Part shown: positions 49,381-63,197 of the stretch, piece after piece
Layout: the number at the start of each line of letters is the position of its first letter
Position numbering within the stretch: position 1 is the first letter of the stretch
Source: Setophaga petechia
Lineage: Eukaryota > Chordata > Aves > Passeriformes > Parulidae
NCBI GenBank assembly: GCA_024362935.1
Contig: JANCRA010000019.1
Span: 2,510,001 to 2,574,000 of the forward strand
Direction of reading: 5' to 3'
DNA: 64,000 nucleotides
Notes under the pieces: model-generated
Seen by the model: the letters and a program-made list of their open reading frames with translations, nothing else
Told to the model about the DNA's origin: nothing
Database searches by the model: none
Program-made: the position numbers and the translations under genes

Positions 49381-52300
49381 TAGAGAAATAAGTAAGCATG
49401 GAAATAAAAGGGCCAGAGGAAGCAAAACATCCCTCCCTGAGGACCCTTCACAAGGGGAGATGGCAGCCACCATGGGCACAAATCATCACATTTGTGGTGT
49501 TTTGCAGGGGGGCTGTGAGACAGGAGTGCCTGTAATGGAAATGTCAGGTCACACCAGATGGTTGGTAGACTGGTATGTGAATGTGTTCACATTTAAAGGT
49601 CAGCAGCTACTTTGATTGCCTGGGATGGGTGCTGATGATTTTAACATTTGTCATGCAATTTACCCTAACTCTGGGCAAGAGCAGTTCAAATGTATGGAAA
49701 TTTGATGAGGGAGCAAGTCTTCCTCTGAAAGCTACTGCACAGCACAAAGCAACAAATGTGTATTCTTCTGTATCAGTGCTATATATGTAGTCCTTCTCTG
49801 ATTCATATTCTCTGAAATGTAGTTGTATTTAAAGCATTCATAGCTGGATTTATTAGCTTTTGTTGGAATCCAAAGATTCATGAAAACAGCCAGACAAAAT
49901 TAACAAAGATTTGTCAGAGCTAACAAACATCCTGGATAGGAAAATACCCTACTATAGCTGTCTTAAAATAACTTTCCTATTTCCACATGTCTTCATCAGC
50001 AGTTTTCATGCAAATAATCCTCCAAATGCGCCTTCAATTAAGATATGCACATAGATTTACATGGAGTTAAGAAGACACAAATGAGACTGTTCATAAATTC
50101 AACCCTGGCAACAATCCTTAACATTATAAACTGCTAGCATTTGAAATTTCAAATGTGAAGTACCAGATTTGTGACAGTAGAGATCATTTATATTTTGGAA
50201 ATCCAGATTACATGAGATACTTACCTGTACTTTCATCAGAAGAGAGCTTAATACACAGAGCAGTATTACAATATAATTTCAATACATCACAGAAGATACA
50301 AACTCCATAGGGTATATCCTGAAATGTTAAACGTTCATGGAAAAAAAAGCTTCTGCTTATTAATTTCAAACAGGAATCAATGAAGAGCATGATTTAAAAC
50401 TGAATCTCCCTGTCAGTGAGTGTGAACAACTCACTTCTGTAGAGCCAAAAGAGAGGCTTTTTAATGTCCTTCACTGACCTAAAAATAGTCAGGAGGAGTA
50501 TTTCTTTCTAATTTTACAATGCAGAAAAATTACTCAGGAAATGCAGAATGAGATTCAATATTACACTTTATTGTTTATCACAAAAGTTATGTTACTAGCT
50601 TAACTTCCTGAACAAATACATTTTTCTTCAAAAGCTCTAGCACAAATGACTTAATGATCTTCATTTTGGAGAGGTACATTTTACACATTTACAGATAATA
50701 TGTATAGTTATCCCAGGTCAAATACTGTGTTTGTTGGTCAGAGAGCTATACATGGGCTTGCAGCCCATGCTGCTTTATTTTTTATTTGTTTACTTTATTT
50801 TCCTGGAGCAAATTTATTCACAGAAAATTTTACTAAAAATCTTCCCTGTAGAGGTCTCTCTGTAAAATCACTGAGATGTTAATGTGACCGTAAATGCCAC
50901 CAATGTTAAATCTGCACCAATCCATTTATCTCTCCTGTCCTCACACTGTAGTGATTCAGGTTGATTTGCAACAAGGATTTATTGTGCCCACATGCCTGCT
51001 CAGGCACATTCCACTCTCTACACACCAGGACTAGTGTGAAAACCCTATTACTGTGTTCCCACAACGTGCAGTACAAAGGTTTGGGCTGTGGACATTGACT
51101 CCTTGGGTGGCCAGCCCTGCTTCTGTTCCTCATTCGAGAGCATCTCTAGCAAAGACCCAGATCTAAGTGAATGCTTTCTTCTCTGTTCCTCCTTTTCTGG
51201 GCTCCTGATTTTCTGTACAGCTGGACCCAGCAGAGTATGTGCACATTGTATCCAGAACTGTGTGCATGACTCATTCCCCACTGCTGAGCCTATCAGGAGT
51301 CACAGCATGGGCTTTAAAATAAACTAACTCCAATATTCAAGTCAATGGCTCAGGTGTGGAATAATAAAGAAAGAAAAAACCAAAACGTGGGTCATCATTC
51401 TAGCTACTTCTTGATCTTTCTTCAAGAATCTCAGCACTTTTAATCCTACTACCTACTATCTATGCTGAACAGCATAGGAGGCCTCCTGTTCCTGATTCAG
51501 ACAAACCAACTCACTGCTATTTACATCACACAGAGTAGCTCTGCTCAGTTTAGCTTTTGCACAAGTAGCAAATTACTGAGTCATAATGTCTCAGTCTGGC
51601 TGGCACAGCATTGTCTAAATGCAAAAAAGGGACTGATCCCAGACACCAGCCTGTGGGATTCACATTTCCTATATCCTCCTGTTTCAGCTGAGTGTCAGGT
51701 GTCTCGTGCCACCCACGCCAGGCAGACACAGTCCCAGGGTACAGGGCAGGAGTCATGACTTGTCATTTTCTTAAGGTGTAATTCAGAACAGAGAAGTGGC
51801 TTTTTTCCTTTTTATTTCCCCCACAGGTCTCTTTATCCGCTGCTATTAGAGCTCAGGATCTTTTCCTAAGACACAGATGCCATCAGCTGAACCACCTTTG
51901 ACTCTGATAAATATGATTTTAATTCTCCTCTCTTCTTGGAGTGCATTTCCAAGGTATCTTTGGAGCTGGTAGTACAGACAGTTATGTCTCAAAAGGAGAA
52001 GATAACCAACAATTAAACTGCTTTTTCTGATACAGACAGTGCTTTTCTAGAGTTATTGCTTAGAGACTTTTGTAATATTGATGTAGTAATGGCAAAACAT
52101 CTGTATTTTGCTCTGTGTTATGAAATTATAAAGAAATACATGGTGATGTCATTTTCCCACTTCTTTCAATTACATATATTCTGATTTATTGAAAAAGAAA
52201 ACTCTGAAGTTGAGATTTAAGGATTGGTTTCATGTAAGAAGCTAATGAAATTTTGCAGCAGACAGATTCACTGTGATTGCTCTCCTTGTCTTCCCCTCTT

Positions 52301-53867
52301 CTAAGCATCAACAAAAATAACTAGGAAAAAACAATGACCACAACAACTCAGACTGATTACTACTTACACCAAATACACTCTAACTGGAATCATAAAGGCT
52401 GCAGACAAGTTTACATTGGAGTTCTTTAACTCATAAATTCCTAAACTTCTACTGGAGATGAAAAGTTCCATGCTTGATCTATGCCTTTGACTTCACCTAC
52501 TGTGAAAACAAAATAGCATCAAAGAAGTTTAACTGGAATGTCAAGAACTTAGAAGAACAAAACCAAACCTCATTGTTTCCCAAGGTTGCAATGTTTAATC
52601 CTGCAATACATAAACATGGTCACTCTTCCAATGCAATACTCACGGGAAAAAAAGACCTGTGTGCTCTTTATGAGATTTGAATCTTATCTCTAAACCATTT
52701 GATGGAATACTTTGATTAACTTCTTAATGATAGCCTTTCTACTTCATAGTTACTAATACGTAACTAGAACCAGCCGCTTTCTTCTGCTAGAGCTCTGTGT
52801 ATGTGCACGGCCTTGATTTTTTATTTTAACTCCATCTGGATCTATGAAGTCTATGCTACAAAAAAACAGATCAAAACTTCCCAGAGGCACATCTCCCTCT
52901 TCATCTCTACTTTGACCCCCCCCATACTTTTCATCATATTGTGAACACTTGGCTTTGCAGGCAGTTTTCACTCATGTAAATGATATTTGTTTGTTCAAAA
53001 CAGAACATTATAAATTACATAAAGATATCATTGCAACTCCAGTTTTGCTTGTTAAGAAAGCTATTAGTTTATTGAGTTTGGTAGCTATTAAGTTGTTTAA
53101 TAAGATTTGTTTATTAACTGTGGAAGGAGTCTCTGTTGCTCCTTAGAAGGGTCAGGTTTCATTCTGGCAGCTACTGTCATGCTTTCATCACCAGAAAAGA
53201 TTTGCCAGTGTAAGCTGGAGGTAAGGAGAGAAAAAGAAAATTAAAGGGTTGCCTTAACCAAAAGAAAAATGACCGTACTTAAGCTTTAACAGGTGCAATC
53301 GTGAGGAATCAGAAAAGCCACTGGGATAACATAGTATGAATTTTCTTAAGGAAAAGAAAGAAACTTAAATTGAGATAGGGAATACCTGCTGTGGGCCACT
53401 GCATGATAGTCCATCTACAGACCATGTCTCCCAAGCAGACTCCTCCTACTCAGCAGCCCACACTTTTGCTCTGCTTTTCACAGGTTGTCAGCTCACAGCA
53501 AGATCAATTACCACTAGGTGTGTCCTTTTAAAGCTATTTCCATCAGCTTACAACAATGCCCACGTTTCTCAGAGGTGAGACCTCCAGCTCCCCAAATCCC
53601 AGGGCTGCAAAGCCTCTTTAGGCAGCTCTCTCCCTGGGGAAGGTCTGGGAAGCTGACAGGCAGGGAGATGCAGAGCTGGCATAAGCATCACACAAAACAG
53701 ACTTAGCCACTGGGAGCTGGAAGACTGAGGAAAAACCTGAAAACCCTTTCCATGGGCAAAGCCAGTGGTAGTACCTTGTTGTGCCAGTTCTGCTGAGTCC
53801 CTGTGGAGGGCTCATCCCTGCATAAGCTGCAGCTGGGAGCAATAAATAAAAGTGGTTCTTACCTTGC
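49381..53867. other. Intergenic, nothing recognised
   Basis: AT-rich DNA downstream of MEP1B. Only short chance-like open frames are present. No LINE, tRNA or exon was seen. Confidence 0.5.
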
Positions 53868-53868
53868 A

Positions 53869-54116
53869 GGATTTGCTGGAGGAACTGGTGGAAATCGAAT
53901 CTCAGTTTCACATAGACACTGAAGACCGGATTTTGTCCTGCTCCCTTGGGAGGGAAGTCACCATCCCACATCCAGTACCCCTTGTCAGGAAGCCACTCTG
54001 GCCCTTCCCAGCACTCTGCCCACACTGGCTTCCCTGGCCAGGTCCCCACAAGGTCACATGGTAGAAGTGGCTGCAAATCAATTTGATTAACATCAAACCT
54101 CCCCCACTGGCAACAG
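53869..54116 (-). other. Candidate minus-strand exon, unrecognised
   Basis: On the minus strand an open frame runs from a possible acceptor (ACGGACAG|GCT, near 54117) to a consensus donor (CTGCAAG|GTAAGAAC, near 53868). It translates to a Trp-rich peptide including WLPDKGYWMWDGDFPPKG and KLRFDFHQFLQQIL. I do not recognise the protein. No neighbouring exon was found, so it may be chance. Confidence 0.2.
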
Positions 54117-57100
54117 CCTGTCCGTGGAAGATCTGAAGAGCTCTCTCAGGTAACCACCTTTCTCCCATGAGTGTATCCTGAGCTTTGGAAGAAATTTGAG
54201 TTTCTGAGAAATACAGAGAGCCACAGATGCATTCATTTTGAGTGCAGCCCCAGCAGCCTCTAAGACATTTTTGAAGTGAAATATGGGGAAAAGAGAAAAA
54301 GAGGTTTATTTACTTTTTTCCCCCCTGGGAGTTCAAATGAAAAAGCCACTCCGCCCTTTGTGCTAAGACGGTAATAAAAATGTTTTTCTTTACTCCATAA
54401 TAATACCTGGGTGCCTAGATCCAGTTGTGCTACTTGTTTTCTTAAAAGCAAGCCATCTGGGCTTCCACTTGCCTTGATTTATGCCCATACTGCACAAACC
54501 ACTTTGCAGGTGTGTCAGATTGCTCTCAGATTGGCTGTGGTCAGGCTCACTTGTGCATTTGCTTTCTCACTTATTTCCCACAGCACCTCAATGATCTGGA
54601 GGACTAGGATAGGCTGGGTTAAAATTACTTTTGTTCTTTTCCATTCCACAAATATTCTTCAACTATAAAATTCTTTCCTACTTCTTATTAGGTGTCATAA
54701 TAACCATTTTGAGGCTTTGTAACCCAAGCCCTCATGGGCTGGGGTGCAGGAGCTCAGGTACAATGGGTGCTGGCTGATACTCGTGGATGCACAGTGTGCA
54801 GCCCCCTGCAACACAAGAGGGTTTTAAAGCTCAGAAGATGGAAAGCTTGATATCTTTGATATGCAAGGCTGAGCATCAGTTTTTTAATCAGCAGTTACAG
54901 CTGCTGTCAACTGCCTTCCTGGCAGTCCCCTGCTGATGGTGGAAGTGGTTTAGGGAACGTTTCACAATACAAAGATCACCTCTAAACGGGGAAAGCAGAG
55001 CACTTTGCTATCTTCCAGCCTTTTGCACACTGATTTTAGAGCAATGGGAAAAACCAGATAGCTTAATAAGCAGTAGAGAAATCCTGACCTTTCTTTGCTA
55101 CCATTTTATTTAGCATACATGCAAATGATTAAACTGTGCTGAATAACTGGTGCAGTATCTGGGAGTACATGACTCCCCTTAGTTGGTTAAACAGGAGAGC
55201 AGAAAACCCTCCTTCCCCACCACTTTGTCTTTTATCACAAGAGGTGCTGAAAGCATTTGAAATTTCAGTAGCTACTGGTGAAGTAAAATATTTTTGGACA
55301 TCTCTCTCAAAGGTCACTGTGTAAGACATAGCAGAGCACTCCCAAGGGTCTGGATCATCTCAGACAGAGCCACACATTAACAACATTACCCTTGCCAAAG
55401 ATCTTTTCCCATGTGTAGAAGGGCTTATTTGTCAATAAACCTCAGACTTCAGTGATACCTAAGTGCACAGCAACTCCATACAAATACACAAAAAAACTTT
55501 TATGGAAGGGAAAAGTGCATTTCAGCAGTCAGAGTCCTGACTCCTCTCCATGGATGTGCAAAAGAAAGGGCAGGAGGAGCATTGTGGTCACCTCCTTCAG
55601 GTCCAGGGACTGCAGGATGAAGGTCCAGGCCTCTGAACTGGATGTTAGGGATACTCACTAAATACTGACTTATGATGTTGGGCTAATTTCCCCAGTGCAC
55701 CAGAATCCTGATACTTCCAATCTCTGGTAAGGAATGCTCAAGAGATGAATGTTCAAGCACTTGCAAAGTAGTTTTGCAATTAATTACCCAAATACTTCTG
55801 GGAAATGGGAAATCAGTTTCCTCATTTATTGGAAAGAGTTAAATCAATACTATTAGGAGGCTTAAGGAACTGCACAGAATAAATTCCTGCCAAATCAGAT
55901 TGAGGAAAGGCAACCCACCAGTACCTGTTTGCTGGTCTGACATTTTGCTGCCCCAGTGGTGTTGTTTAGCCCAGCAGTCACAATCAGGGAAATGCCACTT
56001 GTGGGGAGCAAACCCAGGACATGTGTCAGTGCTTCTCTGCCATGGCCACAATCATTGACAAGACACTCCTTTCCTCCTGGTCTCCAAAATCCCACAGTTG
56101 TTAGATGACATTCTTCAATAGCTGGATGAAGGTGGTGGCACCAGGAGTATCAGGAGTCCCTGATGATGGGTCAGGGGATGCTAACCCTGACCTTGCTAAA
56201 TCCAAGGAAGTACTTGGGACTGTGGTGTCAAAAGATGCAGCTTTCCAGGCAACTGAATGACATTTACAGCAGCTTTTATATGCTACCACCTGATCTTCAT
56301 AGTAAGTATTTTTTATTCAGTGTTTGCTAAGCTCCTTCACTGTGAAAAGAGGAAGATGCATTTAACAGTGTTCCGGGTGTGTTGAGAAGGGTCAAAGCTT
56401 TTCCTGTTTTCAAGTAATGAAGATCAAAACTTACAAAGTTTAAAACACTCACTTAAATCTTGTAAATACCTTGAAACATCTTCACTACATATTTATTCCT
56501 CCTTGTATTTCATTCATTATTCAAAAATACAGTTTCCATATAAATGTCATAAATATCCCATCTACTTCAGCTTAACAGGAGAAAATTGTGCATAAATCAA
56601 AAAATCAACGTTTTTCATGATTCCATGTACAGGAGCCTGCCAGGCTTCACCAGGATCTCCAAAAGCATAGGTCCAGGCAATGGAAAGAAGACAAAGCATT
56701 AGAGAAACATGTGCTTAAGCCCTAAAGAAGTTCCCAAAGTTGAAAAGTTGTGATTACAGAATTTTAATTTGCCTTTTTTTCCCCCAGCATTTCCTCTCTA
56801 GAATGCTCCTGAGTCCTTCCAAGCTTGGAAATCTTGCAATACTAATTAGCTTCTAAACTGCCTAATTACTTGTAAGATTGTACCAACAGTATTGGTGTGT
56901 ATTGTGATTGCAATTTTCATTTCAGTCTCAAACTGGAAGGAAAAGAAACAGAAGCTGGCATTTCTAAGGTCAAGACTGTTAAAAAGTATATATAAAATAA
57001 CTAGGTCTGTTTTCTAAAGCAAAGTTTATATTACTACAGTATTATTGCATACCTAACACTCCTCTAGATAATAGTACAACACAGGTGGGTACTAAAGACA

Positions 57101-58861
57101 CCCTCAGAAATTCTACTGTTTCAATAAATGAGACAGAAATGCTCAAAATGTACTTTCCTCTAATTAGAGTTCTTTCTTCAGAATCCTCCCAGAATAAATA
57201 TTTAAAATTTTTAACTTAAGATCTTGTTCCATACTTCAAAGAATCTTGCCGGTCCCACCTGGTTTTGCATTTCATTAAGGGACCAGTTTCTGGCTTTATT
57301 GAAGCTTTAGTAGACAGTCCTTTGGAAAGCAGCAGATCCATTAGCATGTCACTGAGTGCCATTAGACACCTGCTTTGAACTTCCATGGCTCCATGTGTGC
57401 CACTTTTGGGTACCAAGCCAGGCAATGCAGGTGCTGAGCAAGTGCTTTGGACAAGGGGTTTTTGGCCAACAGATCCCACCTGTACTGACATGGTTAAAAT
57501 GCCACAGCAGGGTCCTGTGGAGGAAGAATTTCAAATTGCCCTCTTGAGGAGAGAAACTACAAACCCCAAAAGATTTGACAAGGATTATTGTTTTAGGCTA
57601 TTTTATTTTTTAAAGCATGTTATCAAATATTTGATTGAAACTCTGCAGAGAAACAAAGACCTTGATTTATGTAAGGAAGCTGACACCTCTGCCAGGAGCT
57701 GCTCTGGAGCAGGCTGGAGTCTGTGGCTAATGTAACTTAATTATGGGTACTGCTAACAAAGCATTTAGGAATGAAGTCACAACTGAACAGCTACCGTGAC
57801 TGCAAGTGACAGAAGTAGAATAGTTCCATCAACTTTGGAGATGAAGTGGAGCCCATTGGTGAAATCAGTGGGTGTCTCACCCGAATGAGCAGCGCAGGAT
57901 TAGACGCGATTGTGCATCGTGCCAGCGCTAGCTAGAAACATAAAACAGATGTCAAGTAAATAGGGAAGTGTGGGACAAAACAGAAATAATTGTAAAAATG
58001 TGCCCAAGGATAAAATAAATTGATCCTAAGACACTAACAAACATTCTTGTATAAGGCAAAATGAGTCTTTGTACTGGGTTGGCTTTTATTTTCTTGCTAA
58101 TATTGCATAACAGAGCTACGCCGGCATGATGAGGAGGGGGGATAATAAAATAACTTATCAATGCACTATTAACTCTACATGCTCTTACCTAATAATAAGA
58201 TATTGATGTCTCCTTTAGTGCATGCCCCATTGTTGAGAACATTCTCATTACCCTGCAGTAGCATACAAAAAATGGCTTTTTTAATATACTCATGGCCATG
58301 AATGTTTGGTGCTAAAGGCTTGCTTAAATGGTCAAAGATACCCTATTTAAGAAACAACAAACACTTACATTGCACATTACCAACATTAAATGCAATCTCA
58401 TTATCCATTAGCCAGTATTAGTGCAATTTATATCTTACTTTGGTTTGAGTTTTGCAGAATTTCTTGATCTTTGCCACATCATCAGTTGAGAATATGGGTG
58501 CTATTTCTTTGCTCATCAGTTTGATATTATTAGGAAACATTATTGTCCTGGGCATTTTCTTGAAGATGCAGAGAAATGTAATGAGATTAAATATTAAATA
58601 AATACTGGACCATTGTTTTACATAATACAAAAAAGAATTCAAAGAAATCATTAGGTTTATCCATTTTATTATGGCTCAGCAAGGGAAATCCACACTGCAA
58701 GAGGTTTCAATGAAGTTCCAACATCAGTCCCTGCAAAGAGGGCTCATGGAAGAGCAGGGACTCAACAGGGGACATCAAGCTGTTACTGGGGAGGTCCCAG
58801 GGCCAGGCAGTGGGAGGAAATTTGTCAAAGAGGAGATGGCATTAGGTGGAAAGGGTTGCTG
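54117..58861. other. Intergenic, nothing recognised
   Basis: No gene identified. A small CpG cluster lies at about 57878-57932. Open frames on both strands around 57216-57735 overlap each other and show no domain. Confidence 0.5.
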
Positions 58862-59701
58862 TCAGCTCCAGTGGTGGCGTGGCAACCATCTCCAACAGGT
58901 ACAGGGAGCAGCCAGCAGCAGCCGGCACAGGCCAGGCCAGCCCCTGGCTCTGAAAAAGTGGGAAATTTTTAACTGTTTGGTAAATGCCAGTCCCTGCCTC
59001 TCCTGCTGCCATGCCGGTCCATACAGAGTTTTATGACTGCTTATTTCTCCCGCACACTGGCCAAAAGAAATTGAGTTTTCTGTAAATACCTTCCACATGA
59101 TATCTGTAAATATTGTAAGCAGACCATTTGCTCTTGAGACATGGGGTATTTGGGTATTTCTCCACTGAGGAGGAAGAGGATGGATGGCAACTCTAGCAGC
59201 TACAAAATGGTAAGTTGAGGAAAGGACGATGCAATGGCTCATAGGTTTCCCATATTTCTGTTCCAGTGCCTGTTTCAACCTGAGCAGCAGCCAACACCTT
59301 AAAGGTATATAAGGACACCAGGATCTTAAGAGACATCTGCTTGGACATGCCTGCTCTCCAGTGAGGGACAGCAGCTCCCCACTACAGCCACAGGACCAGA
59401 CCAGGCAGTGGGCACCCAGCGGGACCGGTGCTACCAGCAGAGCAGGGGGAAATGCTGTATTAATTCTTGCCATTAATACTTTCTGGGTAAGGAAACCTGA
59501 CAACCAGTGCATATTGCCTTTTATACAGTTGAGAGACAAAACACAGACCAAGTTACAACAAAGCTTAAATCCAAAATAATTACATTTTGTCACAATTCCT
59601 TCCACACAGTCCAAGCTACCAAGGAAGCGAGATGCCAGCACCCAAGGAGAGACATGATTTGCTCCATGGCTCCCTTCAATCCCACTGCAAAAAACTTCCA
59701 A
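58862..59701 (-). other. Unrecognised 279-codon open reading frame
   Basis: The longest uninterrupted frame in the window. The translation has many Trp, Cys and Leu but no domain I can name. A TATAAAA motif lies on the minus strand inside it, near 59520-59526. It could be part of a retroelement, an exon of an unknown transcript, or a chance frame in a relatively GC-rich stretch. Confidence 0.25.
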
Positions 59702-62700
59702 ATGTTTGAAACAGCAAGCAAGTAAATCTTTTAATGCTCTCCGAAAAGCAATCAGCTCACCGAATGCATCATTCAGCAGCCTCTAATATAAAATAATTAA
59801 ACCATGAAAAGCTGCTGCAGTAATCTTACTTAAAAATCCTAAATTCCTTTACATTTTGAGGATCTGATGGCACCGACTCCCAGTCAGACACACACAGGCA
59901 GGGCAGAGACTGCGGGAGCTTCTCACAGCCTGAACAATCTCTTCCACTCCTTGAGCAGAGGCAGCTTAACTTTATGAAGATTTGTTGTTGCAGCACAACT
60001 ATCCAAGAGATACAGCTAAATCCAAATTCATTTCATTTCCAACCAAATTATGTTTTGATGCAGGTCACTAGAAGCTAATCTTTCATCTCTGGTTTTCATA
60101 CATGAAAATGACAAGGAAAAGAATTTCAGATTAAGCAGCATTTATCATACTAAATAGAATTAAATCAAATGGAAAATTGCATAAAGAAACTCAGTTAAAA
60201 CAATTAAATTAAAAAGCCTTTTACCTGTTTGAATGTAATCTTTGATTTTCTCAGAAGAGGAGAGAACCTTATTATTAAGCAAACTTAAAAGGGATCCTGG
60301 ATTGCCCTTTCCCCACTTCCTTGCTCTTGAACTGTCAGTCTGTCTTCAGGAGCAGACTTTGCTTTCTATCTATCAGGCAAGTTCACTTGCTTGTTCTCAC
60401 ATGCCAGAAAAACTCGAGTTTTCAGTATTGCAGGAGCAGTTAAGCTGTATAATAAGCAGCAGATGAATCTTTTATTTGTGAATTTTTTGTTAGCTACATG
60501 CATATGTAGACAGACACACAGGTGCATACACACATCTGCGTTCAGTAATATATAACACACCTTCAGCAAAAACCTGAGCTCACTGGAAGCTAGCCTGCAT
60601 TTAACAACTTTTTATTGATGCTCTGACAGCTCCATCTGAAATAGCTTGTGGTAAAAATGAAGAAATAGCAAAGCTTTCTAGAAGACATCTATTTAAAATG
60701 ATCTCACAAGTATTTCAGCTTAACTGAAGAAATTATAGTTCTTTTTTTCCCCCAAAAAAAACTCCAAGACTTACATTACATCAATTAAAAATACATTTAT
60801 TATCTTGGCTTATGGCAAATGGAAGAGCAATAAGCAGTTGCTGATTTGGAGAACAGCTCTCTGGGAAGAATTTTTCTGATATAAAACACAGGCCTAAGAG
60901 GCTCAATAATGCCTTGGGTCAAATTTTTGCTGATGAACATTACCTTAGTTTCTTGGCTGGAATCCCCTCTGGCTTCTAAAAATCCAATTTCATTTCAAGG
61001 CAAATTTTGTCTTAGACATAAATGCAGAAAACCATGCAGTAAGGTTGGTTTCATACATAACTTGAGAAATTCTGAGATTTGGGGTCTGAGGCAACATTTT
61101 CTTTGTTCCTTGGAATTTGGCACTTTTCCTTTAAATCCCCATGAGTTGGTGCAAACTGCATCCTTTGTCAATTGGGGTTTTTTTTAACCAGTCAGAAACA
61201 AGCATCCCCTAATTCCAAGTACTCCACACATTACTGCATGAATATCAAGCTCTGTGAGTACCAACAGAAAGTTGTAACACCTTAGAAAAGCATCCAAGGA
61301 CAAAAATACCAGAGGCAGAGTCACATACTGTTTACAAACACAACATACTGTCACACTTTTAGTGGTGGCACTGGGGTCTTTGAATGCATCTGTTCCTATA
61401 ACCTAGATTTTTGCTTAGTGCTTCTGAACAGAATCCAACACAAGTCACAGGTAAAAATTTGCATTTTAGCATGAGACTTCAAAGCTCATTAGTGAAGACA
61501 GTGACTTTTAAATACAAAATAGTGCTACTGTCTCTGAAAGTCCCTGAGATGTAAATCATTAGAGGTGGGGAAAGCAGTCACAAAAAACATTCTGGTGTTT
61601 CCTGTTGCCATTCCTTTGCCATGCCCTTTGCTTGGGGCTGCTGCAAGGGAGGTGATGCCAGGCTGCAACCTCAGGCTGAGGTGCTGCAGCTTGGCTTACA
61701 TTTGTTCTTTTCCTATATGTCAGTCCTTTGTGTTTGGAGATGAAAGGTGCAGTGTGACAGAGAGGCCTCTCCTCCCTCCTTTAGAAACTGCTCCTCATCT
61801 CTGGTTTTCCACAGTTCAAACGCAAGGCTTTGAAAAAGATTTTGAAGCTGCATCTTGGATATGGAAATTCATGGCTTTGGGCAGGTTCATGATCAGGCCT
61901 AACATTTCAAGCTTAAGATTAAGTACCTGCTGCCTGAATGTAATTCATTTTACTTGAGCTTTGCCTTTCTCTGTTTTTTTAAACAGCAGTGGGGTATTTT
62001 ATAAGCATTACTTACCTGCTTTTATATGTGGATATCACTGTACTTTATTCATTCGGGATTTGCAGGCATGGTGGAAGCCAAACTCTCTGCAGTGGAAGAT
62101 CAGGGGTTAAAGATCTCAGAGGAGGAAGAGGGGTGCAGACAGCAGCAGCAGATCAGGAAGAGGATGAAGTTTGCCTGGACATGGCAGTAGGGGTCCACAT
62201 GGGAACAGATTTGGGCAGCCACTCACCCCTGCAACCATACTATCACCCGTGGCAAGAGGCACCCAGTCGGGCTCTGAAGACAAAAAGGTAGCAAAGGAGG
62301 ATGACAAAATGAAAGGATATGTTGGGTTGGGTTTGTAGGTGAAATTGGGAAACCTGGATTTGTACTGTTTATTGCTTTTTAAATTTGTATGCTTTTAACC
62401 TTGGCCTGCCACATTCCTTCTGGAGGCTCAGTTTCCAAGTCCTAGATTTTAGCATTGTACAAGGAGCTCAGATTAAATTGTATAAATAAAAATGAACATT
62501 GTGGAATCTGTGAAATGACATTTCATTTTTCAGTAAACCAACTGTAGCAGAGAAGAATCAGAAGAAACAATATTGGATTTATTTTTCTTTTTAATCAGGA
62601 AAGAAGAGTTATTGGAAGCCTTACTCAACAGGTAAGATAAAAAATGTTAAATATCACTACCTTTTATTAAAGGAATCAGAAGAGAAAAATGTTTCAGCAA

Positions 62701-62848
62701 TCAACAGTAAAACAAGAGTAACTGCAGACCTACAAAGATGCAGAGGGAGCACTGTGCCCATCTCTATTGCAGTTTCACTGATTTGTTATGAAAGGAGACA
62801 TTTCAGAGCCATGAAAATCAAACACCTCTACTATTAAGACATGCTGAG
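59702..62848. other. Intergenic, nothing recognised
   Basis: AT-rich sequence with no recognised exon or element. Confidence 0.5.
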
Positions 62849-63197
62849 AGTTTTGGTTGCTTAGTCTGGAGAAAGCTCCAAGGTAACCTTAGTGCTGCCT
62901 CTTAACATATAAAGGTGGATCACAGGAAAGATGGAGAGAGGCTTTTTATCAGGGTCTGTAACAAGAGGACAAAAGGCAGTGGTTTTAAACTGAAAAAGGG
63001 TAAATTAAGTTTGGACAGAAGGAAGAAATTTCTTATGATGGAGCATTGGAAAAAATTGCCCAGAAAAGTTGTGGATCCCTTTAAGTAGGCAAGTCCATGT
63101 TGGATGGGGCTTGGAGCAGCTTTGTCTAGTGGAAGGCAGGGGGTTGGATGAGATGATCTTTAAAGGTGCCTTCCAACTCAAATGATTCTATCATTCA
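62849..63197 (+). mobile_element. CR1 LINE 3' end
   Basis: Reads as the C-terminal part of CR1 ORF2, with frameshifts ('ttggttgcttagtctggaga', then a region corresponding to the HW-K-LP motif). The typical 3' UTR follows, ending 'ccttccaactcaaatgattc' and 'tatcattcaatg'. It is 5'-truncated. Confidence 0.92.

Noticed and set aside
57216..57735. Overlapping frames of 91 codons (minus) and 116 codons (plus)
   Set aside because: No domain or splice structure is seen, and the two frames overlap each other.
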